Part shown: one piece after another, positions 44,219 through 51,971 of the stretch
Layout: each line of letters begins with the position of its first letter
Position numbering within the stretch: position 1 is the stretch's first letter
Assembly (NCBI GenBank): GCA_002496385.1
Contig: DAJR01000049.1
Location: 1-64,000, forward strand
Direction of reading: 5' to 3'
Source of the DNA: Methanomassiliicoccales archaeon UBA147
Lineage (GTDB): Archaea; Thermoplasmatota; Thermoplasmata; SG8-5
DNA: 64,000 nucleotides
The notes under the pieces: model-generated
Databases searched by the model: none
Told to the model about the DNA's origin: nothing
The model's input: the letters and a program-made list of their open reading frames with translations, nothing else
Translations under genes and position numbers: made by a program

Positions 44219-44791
44219 TCAGATAAGTTTCCCGCCGTTCTTCATGACCAGCGGGTTGAAAGTCGCGAAATCGGCCTGATGGATGAACACTGTCTCGATG
44301 ACCTGGGGCGCGCCCTCTCCTTCCTTGGCATGGCAGGCGATTATGTTGGCCACCTCATCAGGCAGCCCGGCCATCTTGGCCATGACAGTTCCCGAAACGG
44401 GATGTCTGAGACATGCCCCAGTTTTCGATTTTTTGTACCCGCCCTTGCCGTCCGGCGTGGTCTCCAGCAGCTTTCCGACGTCGTGTAGCAAGCCGCCCAC
44501 AATCAGCCGGTCCATGTCAATTTTGTAGGGCATCTTCTTGTAGCTGTCCATCTGGGCGGTTGCCAGCCCCATCGCTCCCTTGGTCACGGCCTTGGTGTGC
44601 TCGACGAAGCTCACTCCGTGGCAATCTGTCAGCAGGGTGAAAGGCATCTTCTCCAGCTCCTTGACGGTCTTCCAACCCCCGTCCTTGCAGCCCTTGACCC
44701 AGACCTGGACGGTCATCCGACGCATCTTCCTGTCCTTTATCTGTTTCAGGAACTCCCCGAAAATCTTCTCGATGTCTTTGTCGGTTATCAT
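44219..44791 (-). CDS. HD-domain phosphohydrolase
   Basis: Protein of 190 residues with the HD metal-binding signature in VGGLLHDVGKLLE, an upstream His (VSFVEHTKAV), and downstream ACLRHPVSG and IACHAKEGEG. The family hydrolyses phosphomonoesters or phosphodiesters of nucleotides. Four bases separate it from the GAPDH stop, so it is co-transcribed with GAPDH. Substrate unknown. Confidence 0.85.
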   Translation of the reverse strand: MITDKDIEKIFGEFLKQIKDRKMRRMTVQVWVKGCKDGGWKTVKELEKMPFTLLTDCHGVSFVEHTKAVTKGAMGLATAQMDSYKKMPYKIDMDRLIVGGLLHDVGKLLETTPDGKGGYKKSKTGACLRHPVSGTVMAKMAGLPDEVANIIACHAKEGEGAPQVIETVFIHQADFATFNPLVMKNGGKLI

Positions 44792-44795
44792 AGGA

Positions 44796-45830
44796 TCACA
44801 GCTTCACAATGCCCATGGCCTTGTCCGTCTTCTGCTGGCTCTTTTTACCGTCCTTCTCCAGCCCGCAGAGCGCCCTGATGCAGTCCACGTTCTCCGGGAC
44901 CACGTCGGACTCCTGGTGTATGGCCTGCGAGTAATACAGCATGTCGCCGACCACATTGACGCCGTCCTTCCAGACCGCGATCTCGTACAGGTCGGCACGG
45001 TCCCGGCTCAGGTCCTTGGCAATCTCCATCACCTGGGCGGTGGATTTCACCCCGTCCTTGGTGCTGACGAATATCACGCGCGGCGCGGCCTCCCAGACCT
45101 TGAGAACCTCTGCGGTTGTTGCAGGCTTCTTCAGCTTCACGGCCAACTGGTGCAGGTGCATTATGGTCGTCGGAACTTTCACAGCCATTGACTGGATGTT
45201 CAGGCCGAGCATGCAGCTCTGCGCGTCTGGCCCGTGGTGGCTGGGGACTTTCACTTCCGGCTCGATGGCGTTTATGGGGCCTGTCTTGGAATCATATGGG
45301 TCGGCCGCCCGTCTCACCATCACGGCCATGACATTCTCGATGCCGAACGCCTCCTGCAGCGGGAACAGGGTCCTGCACAGGCCGGTGGTGTTGCATGAGA
45401 CCACTCTGGCGTAATCCTTGCCCAGCGATTCGGAATAGTTGGCCGTGGAATTGAATGAAAGACCGGTCAGCTTGTGCTTCTCCCCGCCCTGGAACAGCGC
45501 CTTCTTGCCCAGTTCCCTGTAGACCTTGAGGTAGTCCTCGCCTGTGGTCCCGCCCTCCTTCTTCTTGCCCGGCGTGCAGTCCACGATGATGTCCGCGGCC
45601 CTGAAAAGCTCGTCCGCAGTGCCGGCCACATCTATGCCAGCATCCTTGAAAGCCTGGGCGCCGTCCTTGGCCACGTAGAGCTTGTAACCTTTCCTCACAG
45701 CAAGTTTTGCCTCGGAGGTGGGCCTGGTCTTGACCACGCCGATTATCTTCATGTCATCCTGCTTGGAGACAGCATCCGCCACTCGCTTTCCTATGGTTCC
45801 GTATCCGTTTATCGCAACTTTCACAGACAT
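44796..45830 (-). CDS. gap: Type II glyceraldehyde-3-phosphate dehydrogenase
   Basis: Archaeal phosphorylating GAPDH of 344 residues. The NAD(P) motif VKVAINGYGTIGKRVADAV and the active-site Cys in VVSCNTTGLCRTLFPL are diagnostic of the archaeal class II enzyme. It works in glycolysis or gluconeogenesis. GATTAAATCTTTG at about 45859-45871 (minus strand) and GGTGA before the ATG support the start. Confidence 0.96.
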   Translation of the reverse strand: MSVKVAINGYGTIGKRVADAVSKQDDMKIIGVVKTRPTSEAKLAVRKGYKLYVAKDGAQAFKDAGIDVAGTADELFRAADIIVDCTPGKKKEGGTTGEDYLKVYRELGKKALFQGGEKHKLTGLSFNSTANYSESLGKDYARVVSCNTTGLCRTLFPLQEAFGIENVMAVMVRRAADPYDSKTGPINAIEPEVKVPSHHGPDAQSCMLGLNIQSMAVKVPTTIMHLHQLAVKLKKPATTAEVLKVWEAAPRVIFVSTKDGVKSTAQVMEIAKDLSRDRADLYEIAVWKDGVNVVGDMLYYSQAIHQESDVVPENVDCIRALCGLEKDGKKSQQKTDKAMGIVKL

Positions 45831-45968
45831 TCGCTCACCGCATCGGGTATGCGTTTCAAAGATTTAATCATGTATCATCGAACTTTGATGATTGCCGTTT
45901 TTTTGACATGAAATCCGGTCTCCGGCGAACATTATTATACGAAAATCCCCCTATTGCCGGTTGAAAGC

Positions 45969-46448
45969 ATGCCCGACATCACATACCGGCCGATCGGGAC
46001 CATCCATTCCCCTTTCAAGGAAGCGGAAGGGACCCCCATCCAGTCCAGCGCCTCGCAAGTCCAAGGCACCATCGAGGTCTTCCCGGAATTCGTCGGGGGC
46101 CTCAAGGACCTGGGCGGTTTCTCCCACATAATTCTGCTGTACCATTTCCACAGGTCGCGAAAGCCGGAAATGGTTGCCAGGCCGTTCATGGATGTGGAAT
46201 CCAGGGGGATATTTTCCATCAGGGCGCCCAGCCGGCCGAATTCCATCGGATTTTCGATTGTACGTTTGCTAAAGATTGAGGAGAACATCCTTTATGTTGA
46301 GGGCCTGGATATCCTTGACGGGACTCCACTGCTGGACATCAAGCCCTATGTTCCGAAGTTCGATTCCGTGAAAGCCGAAAGGATTGGGTGGCTGGAGGAC
46401 AATGTCAGCAAGTTAGACGCCGCCAGGGATGACGGGCGATTCGGCTGA
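45969..46448 (+). CDS. trmO: tRNA t6A37 N6-methyltransferase TrmO (TsaA/YaeB)
   Basis: Protein of 159 residues with a single UPF0066 beta-barrel domain. It shows YRPIGTIHSPFKEAEGTPIQ, FSHIILLYHFHRS and SIRAPSRPNSIGFSIVRLL, then DILDGTPLLDIKPYVPKFD. Bacterial TrmO methylates N6 of t6A37; the archaeal relative probably does the same. The ATG at 45969 is favoured over TTG 45954. CATTATTATACG at about 45930-45941 is the likely promoter. Confidence 0.92.
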   Translation: MPDITYRPIGTIHSPFKEAEGTPIQSSASQVQGTIEVFPEFVGGLKDLGGFSHIILLYHFHRSRKPEMVARPFMDVESRGIFSIRAPSRPNSIGFSIVRLLKIEENILYVEGLDILDGTPLLDIKPYVPKFDSVKAERIGWLEDNVSKLDAARDDGRFG

Positions 46449-46488
46449 CCCGCGGGAATCTTATTATCCCGCCCGGCAATATCGACGC

Positions 46489-47013
46489 GTGACCCAAGAA
46501 CAGGTAACAATTCCACTCTACTTCTACGACGGAAAGCAGTGCGACCCCAAGAAATGCTCGGGCCGCAAGCTTGCAAGATTTAACCTGGCCAGACAGGTGC
46601 ACAAGCTCAATGCCCTGCCGCCCGCCTCCCTGGTGCTGATGCCCACCACGCGAAAAGTCATCTCCAAGGACGACCTCGACATAGCCAGGAAGTCCGGCGT
46701 GGCCGTACTTGACCTTTCCTGGAAGGCGACGGGAGATGTATTTCCTGCGGGAATAAAGGAGTCCAGGCAGAGAGCGCTGCCATTTTTATTGGCTGCCAAC
46801 CCTGTCAACTACGGGAAACCGTTCATACTGTCCAGCGTCGAGGCATTTTCAGCCGCACTCATCATTCTCGGATATCGAACTCAGGCCGAGGAATTGTTAT
46901 CCAAATTCACCTGGGGGAATACATTTCTCACTCTCAACCGGGAGCCGCTGGAAGAATATGAGAAGGCACTGGATTCCGCAGGAATAATCGAGGCGCAGGG
47001 ATTGTTCGTATGA
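46489..47013 (+). CDS. tsr3: Tsr3-type rRNA aminocarboxypropyltransferase
   Basis: Protein of 174 residues of the DUF367/Tsr3 family, which transfers the 3-amino-3-carboxypropyl group of SAM to a hypermodified pseudouridine in small-subunit rRNA. Markers are KQCDPKKCSGRKLARFNLA, VLDLSWKAT, RALPFLLAANPVNYGKP and LSSVEAFSAALIILGY. The GTG at 46489 is about 25 bases after TCTTATTATCCC, fitting a leaderless start. An in-frame ATG at 46429 overlaps trmO and is less likely. Confidence 0.9.
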   Translation: MTQEQVTIPLYFYDGKQCDPKKCSGRKLARFNLARQVHKLNALPPASLVLMPTTRKVISKDDLDIARKSGVAVLDLSWKATGDVFPAGIKESRQRALPFLLAANPVNYGKPFILSSVEAFSAALIILGYRTQAEELLSKFTWGNTFLTLNREPLEEYEKALDSAGIIEAQGLFV

Positions 47014-47028
47014 TGGTGCCAGGCATCT

Positions 47029-47229
47029 CTATTTGTGCGTTCCCATAGATTTCTGCAATTCCGGGGGCAGCAGGTTCGGAATTCCGTCCTGGATTGGATA
47101 GTCGAACTTGCACTTCTTGCAGGTTAAAAATCCTGCCAGTATCTCGACCTTGTCCTCTTTATCAACTTTCAGGTCAAGGTCGCCCTTGCAAACGGGGCAG
47201 CATATGATGTCCATCATCTGGCGTTTCAT
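47029..47229 (-). CDS. Trm112-like zinc-binding methyltransferase partner
   Basis: Protein of 66 residues. The zinc module has MDIICCPVCKGDL with FLTCKKCKFDYPIQDGIPNLLP, the shape of Trm112/YcaR proteins. Trm112 activates several methyltransferases, including Mtq2; a Mtq2-like gene lies at 33812-34393. The start at 47229 fits the TATA-like sequence at 47254-47266; 47241 and 47214 are alternatives. It converges with tsr3. Confidence 0.85.
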   Translation of the reverse strand: MKRQMMDIICCPVCKGDLDLKVDKEDKVEILAGFLTCKKCKFDYPIQDGIPNLLPPELQKSMGTHK

Positions 47230-47376
47230 ATATACCGGCATGCCATTGTCATTCTCATTATTATGTTTTTGCCACAGGTAATATGTCAGGATTCTGAGGT
47301 TGCCCCCATCTGGAATTTTAAATTTTCGATTTTAGATTGTTATTCACAGCGTGCTGTTTTTCATATCTTGTTGTAA

Positions 47377-47491
47377 CGGGGGCTAGGGGCTTTGCTTACA
47401 AAATGGTATAAAGGGGCTAGGCGTTGCTGGCTGTCGTCAACAGCCAGCACAAAACAAATGTTAACAACCCTAGACCCTAGTCCCTAGACCC
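47377..47491. repeat. Intergenic repeat element, short inverted copy
   Basis: Reverse-oriented second copy of the element at 33619-33809. It carries the single-unit end GGGGGCTAGGGGCTTTGCTT, the hairpin TGCTGGCTGT/ACAGCCAGCA (47425-47434 and 47440-47449, different loop) and the heptamer block CCCTAGACCCTAGTCCCTAG. It lies in the 359-base gap between the Trm112-like and TPR genes, which otherwise holds only promoter sequence. Confidence 0.8.
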
Positions 47492-47588
47492 AGACAATCA
47501 AATCATTATTATCCTTCATTTCGCCGAACCCTTTTCATCACAGAAAATCTCATAACCCCCTCCATGTATTCCCTCACGGGGCGATAAT

Positions 47589-48320
47589 ATGTCCATCGAT
47601 GAACTTAAGACACTGGATGTAACATTGAGCATGAAAGGCACGACCGAGGCAATAATGGGCGCCATTGGCCAGTTGAACGGCGGCCCGGGGGACGGCGCGA
47701 TACTGGACGTCATCCGGCAGAAACTTCTCGAGGTCGACGACGCATTCGAGCGCCCGCTCGACTCCCCCGAGGTATTCCAGAAGCTCAAGGGTATCGCCCA
47801 GAAAGCAGGGAAATCCGACCTCGAAGCCTACTGTCAGGAACAGGTCGACATGATTGCGGCCAACGATCTGCATTTCAAGGGATACACCCAGATGTTCTAC
47901 GGGGACTGCGTCAAGGCGACGGAGCTGCTCGGGAAGGCGGCGAAACTCGCCCCGAAGCACCCTCTCGCGGCCAAGGACCTGAAAACAGCCCGGAACAGGC
48001 TGGACAAGGCCGGTGCCGAACTGGCAAAAGCCGAGCAGCAGATTCAGAAGAACCCGGACAAATCCGAGGCATGGCTGAAGAAAGCCAGCGCGCTCGTGAC
48101 CATGGGTAAGACGAGCGAGGCCATGCAGTATTTTGACAAGGCTATCGCTATGGATTCCAACAATGCCGATGCCCTGGGCAAGAAAGGCGCCGCCCTCGAA
48201 GGCCTAGGGAAATTCAAGGAGGCAGTGCCGCTGTTCCAGAAGGCCCTGAGCATCAAGCCGACAAGCCAGATTGCCAAGAAGGGCCTCAACCTTGCCGATT
48301 ATTTCTCCGGGGACGCGTAG
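47589..48320 (+). CDS. Tetratricopeptide-repeat protein
   Basis: Helical protein of 243 residues with at least three TPR units in the second half, for example PDKSEAWLKKASALVTMGKT and AIAMDSNNADALGKKGAALE. The N-terminal part (about 1-110) is helical but not recognisable. Probably an adaptor. An ion transporter follows after a hairpin. Confidence 0.78.
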   Translation: MSIDELKTLDVTLSMKGTTEAIMGAIGQLNGGPGDGAILDVIRQKLLEVDDAFERPLDSPEVFQKLKGIAQKAGKSDLEAYCQEQVDMIAANDLHFKGYTQMFYGDCVKATELLGKAAKLAPKHPLAAKDLKTARNRLDKAGAELAKAEQQIQKNPDKSEAWLKKASALVTMGKTSEAMQYFDKAIAMDSNNADALGKKGAALEGLGKFKEAVPLFQKALSIKPTSQIAKKGLNLADYFSGDA

Positions 48321-48330
48321 GCGCGGCCTA

Positions 48331-48350
48331 AGCACCCCTGGGTGGGTGCT
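48331..48350 (+). promoter_or_regulatory. Hairpin directly before the transporter ribosome binding site
   Basis: AGCACCC (48331-48337), a 6-base loop, GGGTGCT (48344-48350), then GGGGGGATGGG and the TTG start at 48362. It may trim or attenuate readthrough from the TPR gene, or affect access to the Shine-Dalgarno site. Confidence 0.4.
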
Positions 48351-48361
48351 GGGGGGATGGG

Positions 48362-49600
48362 TTGAATTACTTTCCTGTCGCAGTTCTGGGCATGGTCATA
48401 TTCCTCATTTCGATGAGGGGCCGGTGGAAGGGATACAAGATATGGCACGTCATGGCGCTGGGCGCGATGGCCGTGGTGTTCTCCGGTTATTTCTCCCCTA
48501 TCCAGGCCCTTGAATCCGTGAACATCGACGTCATGCTTTTCCTTTTCGGGATGTTCGTGGTCGGCGAAGCCCTGGAGGAGAGCGGGTATCTTGGCCAGCT
48601 CACAAGCTGGCTGTACTGCCGGGGCCGCAGCGTGGACCATGTCGTCCTGCTGACCCTTTTCGGCATCGGGACTGCCTCGGCGATTCTCATGAACGACACG
48701 CTGGCCATAGTGGGAACACCCATCATGCTGTACCTTGCATCCAGGAACCGGGTTGATCACAAGCTTTTGCTCATCACGTTGGCTTTTGCCATCACCATCG
48801 GCAGCGTCATGAGCCCGATAGGCAACCCGCAAAACCTTCTCATCGCGGTCGAAGGAGACGTGCACAACCCGTTCGTGACCTTCGCCGCATACCTCATACT
48901 GCCGACGCTCGTCAACCTTTTCATAGCCTATCTGTGGTTGAAGCTCCTGTTCAGAGAGGAATTCAAGAAACCCGCATCTGCAGAACCAACGGTGAAAATA
49001 AAGGACGGGCGCCTGGCCTTATTGTGCAAGGTCTCCCTGGCATTGCTTTTCCTTTTAATTGCCCTGAAGATTGTCCTTGTGTCTGTGGGGGCCGGGACGG
49101 ACCTGAAGCTCACTTACATCGCACTTGTTTCAGCGGCGCCGATACTGATGTTCGCCCGCGGACGCGGCAAACTGCTTCGGAACATGGACTGGGGCACCTT
49201 GATTTTCTTTGCGGCGATGTTCATCCTTACCGCGGCTGTGTGGGAGTCCGGGCTGATACAATCGGCGATATCCTACTTGGGTGTGGGCCTTCTCTCCGTC
49301 GCAGTCATCCTGGTTGTCAGCGTTGTTCTGAGCCAGGTGATGTCCAACGTTCCTCTTGTTGCCCTGTACCTGCCGATTCTGCTCAGTCTGGGCGCATCGA
49401 CAAAGGAGCTGATGACCCTGGCTGCGGGAAGCACCATCGCAGGGAATTTCCTCATCATCGGCGCAGCCAGCAACATAATCATCATCCAGAATGCCGAGAA
49501 GCACGGGAAGGCCGGGTTCGGCTTCCTGGAGTTCGCAAGGGTGGGCATCCCGCTGACAATCGTGAATATTCTGGTGTATTGGGTCTTTTTCAGCCTCTGA
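48362..49600 (+). CDS. ArsB/NhaD-type ion transporter (IT superfamily)
   Basis: Membrane protein of 412 residues with about eleven hydrophobic segments. It has the NhaD/ArsB-like features MLFLFGMFVVGEALEESGYL, MNDTLAIVGTPIML, SPIGNPQNLLI and SNVPLVALYLPILL, which mark inverted-repeat transport sites. It could move arsenite, Na+/H+ or an organic anion; no arsC or arsR is adjacent. It starts with TTG behind a GGGGGG ribosome binding site. Confidence 0.88.
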   Translation: MNYFPVAVLGMVIFLISMRGRWKGYKIWHVMALGAMAVVFSGYFSPIQALESVNIDVMLFLFGMFVVGEALEESGYLGQLTSWLYCRGRSVDHVVLLTLFGIGTASAILMNDTLAIVGTPIMLYLASRNRVDHKLLLITLAFAITIGSVMSPIGNPQNLLIAVEGDVHNPFVTFAAYLILPTLVNLFIAYLWLKLLFREEFKKPASAEPTVKIKDGRLALLCKVSLALLFLLIALKIVLVSVGAGTDLKLTYIALVSAAPILMFARGRGKLLRNMDWGTLIFFAAMFILTAAVWESGLIQSAISYLGVGLLSVAVILVVSVVLSQVMSNVPLVALYLPILLSLGASTKELMTLAAGSTIAGNFLIIGAASNIIIIQNAEKHGKAGFGFLEFARVGIPLTIVNILVYWVFFSL

Positions 49601-49606
49601 CCCTTC

Positions 49607-49640
49607 ATATTATAGAATAATATCATAATATATAATATAC
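49607..49640. promoter_or_regulatory. AT-rich palindrome and TATA of the toxin-antitoxin-like pair
   Basis: ATATTAT (49607-49613), 3 bases, ATAATAT (49617-49623), followed by CATAATATATAATATAC (49624-49640), which is the likely TATA box for the start at 49661. A palindrome upstream of such a pair is the usual site for autoregulation. Confidence 0.5.
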
Positions 49641-49660
49641 ACAAAGTCATTTCTCGACGG

Positions 49661-49963
49661 ATGAGGCTTACGCGTCAGAGGACATGGATCCACAGGAACG
49701 AGATGGTTGAGAGCATCGTCCTCGAGGACGGAGGAAAGATAAAATTCTACAGCCATACATACATGGGGCGTGCGCGGGGAAATGCCTGGATGCCATTCGT
49801 CAAGTGGGACAACTGGGACAGGCAGCCGCATGTGGACAAGTTCGACGGAAGCGGCGTGATGGTGGGCCAGGAAGCCTGCAACGAGAAGAGCCTGGAGGAC
49901 GTTCTGAAACTGGTTCAGATATTCAGGAAAAATCTTCTAAGCATGGAGCTATCAAAACTGTGA
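49661..49963 (+). CDS. Small TumE/DUF6516-like protein, putative toxin
   Basis: Protein of 100 residues. The block MPFVKWDNWDRQPHVDKFDG followed by SLEDVLKLVQIF resembles the WDN...PH core of DUF6516/TumE-like small proteins, which pair with HTH antitoxins. It starts MRLTRQRTWIHRNEMVESIV. The next gene, 8 bases on, encodes an HTH protein of the antitoxin-like kind. Toxicity is inference. Confidence 0.55.
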   Translation: MRLTRQRTWIHRNEMVESIVLEDGGKIKFYSHTYMGRARGNAWMPFVKWDNWDRQPHVDKFDGSGVMVGQEACNEKSLEDVLKLVQIFRKNLLSMELSKL

Positions 49964-49971
49964 GGGACGCC

Positions 49972-50412
49972 ATGAAAATCAGAATCACAAAACGGAGAAA
50001 ATCGGCCGACATCGAAGGCCTTATGGCCGCATGGGAAAAGAAATACGGCTCACAGGTGTCGCTGCATCAGAAGCTGCTGATTTCCAAATGCACATCTCCG
50101 GAGCTTATGACCGATTATGTTCTGTGGAACAGCCTGTCCCAGGGCGCTGAATTCCAGGACATCATCGTGGTGAAGGACCCCGATATATTTGAAGTTTTGA
50201 CTCCCAAACGGATGGAGATACTGGAACATCTCATGGGCAATGAGCCGGCGTCGATAAGATCCCTCGCTGGGGCCATTCACAGAAATTACAAGAACACGTA
50301 CGATGACCTTACAGCCCTCGCAAGGTATGGTTTGATCGACATTGTCCCGCGCGGCCGCTCTTCACGGCCTTCTGCGGCCGCATCGAAGATAGAGATCACT
50401 TTTGACCCCTAA
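49972..50412 (+). CDS. HVO_A0114-like winged-helix protein, putative antitoxin/regulator
   Basis: Protein of 146 residues. The second half is a winged helix: VLTPKRMEILEHLMGNEPAS, then IRSLAGAIHRNYKNTYDDLT and LARYGLIDIVP, typical of the HVO_A0114 family. The N-terminus is basic (MKIRITKRRK). GAGGGA before the ATG and the 8-base gap indicate translation coupled with the upstream small protein. Confidence 0.7.
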   Translation: MKIRITKRRKSADIEGLMAAWEKKYGSQVSLHQKLLISKCTSPELMTDYVLWNSLSQGAEFQDIIVVKDPDIFEVLTPKRMEILEHLMGNEPASIRSLAGAIHRNYKNTYDDLTALARYGLIDIVPRGRSSRPSAAASKIEITFDP

Positions 50413-50483
50413 TTTACTTTTCATACCATAATATCTTGAAAAATATACTGGCTCTTTAATTTACCTTTTATACCATATATTTG
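50411..50483 (+). repeat. Direct repeat upstream of the signalling cluster
   Basis: AATTTACTTTTCATACCATA (50411-50430) and AATTTACCTTTTATACCATA (50458-50477) differ at two positions and lie 47 bases apart, within the region that precedes the cluster promoter. They may be regulator binding sites or a duplicated promoter. Confidence 0.5.
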
Positions 50484-50512
50484 ATTAACCCCGAAAAAAG
50501 GATAAATTCTAC

Positions 50513-50526
50513 GAAATATATTTAAA
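50513..50526 (+). promoter_or_regulatory. TATA box of the seven-gene signalling cluster
   Basis: GAAATATATTTAAA predicts a start of transcription near 50545. GAGGTAGG (50554-50561) is the ribosome binding site for the ATG at 50565. Confidence 0.6.
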
Positions 50527-50564
50527 CATGAAGAGATATTACTCGCACGTATAGAGGTAGGAAG

Positions 50565-51086
50565 ATGAAGGCTCAAAAATATGAGAATGTCGAGTTTGTG
50601 ATAAACCACTCGGGCGACGAAGGCATAAAACTCAGCCTGATTTGGCGCAAAGGGGGCCTTTATCTGTCTCTGTCGGGTCTGTTCCTGACAGATGGATCTA
50701 CATGGTACGAACTTCCAGTCAAGGACCTGGAAAACATCACCGTGGTAAGCGATGAGCCCCTGAAACTGAGGCTGAAGATCCCGTCCCTTGACATAATGGT
50801 CTCGGGCCAGCGCGCCGAACGGCTCCTTGCCCTGCGCCACTTCCTGCTCCCCTCTATATCTGGCGAAGGCGGCACAGACAAACTGAAATCGCTTCTGCGC
50901 TTCAGGGCGCTGGGCATTTCCGATCCCGAGCTCCTTTCGAAACTGCTGAACATCGATTCCCAGAATGTGGAGGACCTCACAGGGATTGCCAAGGAAAAAG
51001 GGCTCTTGGACTCTGACGGAAGGCTCACCGAAGCAGGAGATTCCCTGATTTTTGTTCCCGGTGAGAGGGAGGGGCGGCATGAATAA
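50565..51086 (+). CDS. CheF-like taxis adaptor (PH-like domain plus winged helix)
   Basis: Protein of 173 residues. A beta-rich PH-like domain (about 5-97) shows KLSLIWRKGGLYLSLSGLFL and LPVKDLENITVVSDEPLKLR. A winged helix follows (about 104-165), with KLKSLLRFRALGISDPELLS and GLLDSDGRLTEAG. This layout resembles archaeal CheF, which links the Che system to the archaellum. It is shorter than haloarchaeal CheF, which has about 270-300 residues. No CheY or arl genes are in the window, so taxis is only one possibility. First gene of the cluster; its stop overlaps the next gene by 8 bases. Confidence 0.6.
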   Translation: MKAQKYENVEFVINHSGDEGIKLSLIWRKGGLYLSLSGLFLTDGSTWYELPVKDLENITVVSDEPLKLRLKIPSLDIMVSGQRAERLLALRHFLLPSISGEGGTDKLKSLLRFRALGISDPELLSKLLNIDSQNVEDLTGIAKEKGLLDSDGRLTEAGDSLIFVPGEREGRHE

Positions 51087-51969
51087 CAAAGCCAACGAGT
51101 TCAGCAGCTTTGCCGAGACAATCGCCTCGCTCGGTACACTGACCAAACTCGAGTCAGCCGTGTCCGCCGCAATTAAAAGTTCAAGAGTGCCACCGAAGGA
51201 AACTCGGAAACTCCTCAAATGCCTGAGCGTGCAGGAGGCTGGCAACACCGCTCTGTTCCAATTCATGAGGGACCTTTTCAGCAAAGTGGGCGTCGGGGAG
51301 CTCGAAATCATAAAAAATGATATATTCCGGTACGATTTCGCAATCGAGAATTCGCCCGTATGCAAGCTCTACCCGCACGTGAAGAATAAGAAAACTTGCT
51401 ACATAACCGCCGAGTCCCTGTCCCAGTTCTTCTCGAAGGACCTCAGTCTGCCCGGCACTGTCGAGGAAACAGCATGCCGCAATGCGGGCGATGCGCGATG
51501 CGAGTTCGCGGTTTCCCTCCAGCCGCTTGCCGTTTACCAGTTGGCGCTGGACGATGTTGACAAGACCATAATCAGCAATGTCATGGAAGGGCAAAACCGG
51601 GCGCGGATATCCGAGTCCCTGGAGATGGCCGACGATGAAGTTCTATTCAGGATGAATATCCTCAAAAGATACAAAATCCTAAATGACGATTACGAAATGA
51701 CCGAGATTGGCGAAACCTATCACAAGTACGGCGAGGGAATGGGCGGTGCGGAGGAGGACTTCCAGGCCCCGTGGAAGGATATGGCCATAATCTCAGACGC
51801 CATTTCGGCGTCAACCTCCTTTGCAGAGGCCTTCACCGAGACGGCGAACGGCGAACCGCTCTGGGAAGTGAAGGAGAAGGACATAGTCAATCTGGCCGAT
51901 GAGGCAAAAAAGAGCAAGAGTTTCGCCGAGTTACTGTCAAAACAGGTTAAGAGCGACATGGAGGAATAG
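51079..51969 (+). CDS. V4R-domain sensor with winged helix
   Basis: Protein of 296 residues. Residues 1-147 form a V4R (4-vinyl-reductase-like) ligand-binding domain with the typical EETACRNAGDARCEFAVS ending (C133 and C141). A winged helix follows (about 155-220), with SESLEMADDEVLFRMNILKR and YEMTEIGETYHKY. The C-terminus is an amphipathic helical region (about 235-296). V4R domains bind small hydrophobic ligands and often act as sensors. It overlaps the CheF-like gene and lies 2 bases from the KaiC-like gene. Confidence 0.75.
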   Translation: MNNKANEFSSFAETIASLGTLTKLESAVSAAIKSSRVPPKETRKLLKCLSVQEAGNTALFQFMRDLFSKVGVGELEIIKNDIFRYDFAIENSPVCKLYPHVKNKKTCYITAESLSQFFSKDLSLPGTVEETACRNAGDARCEFAVSLQPLAVYQLALDDVDKTIISNVMEGQNRARISESLEMADDEVLFRMNILKRYKILNDDYEMTEIGETYHKYGEGMGGAEEDFQAPWKDMAIISDAISASTSFAEAFTETANGEPLWEVKEKDIVNLADEAKKSKSFAELLSKQVKSDMEE

Positions 51970-51971
51970 AT

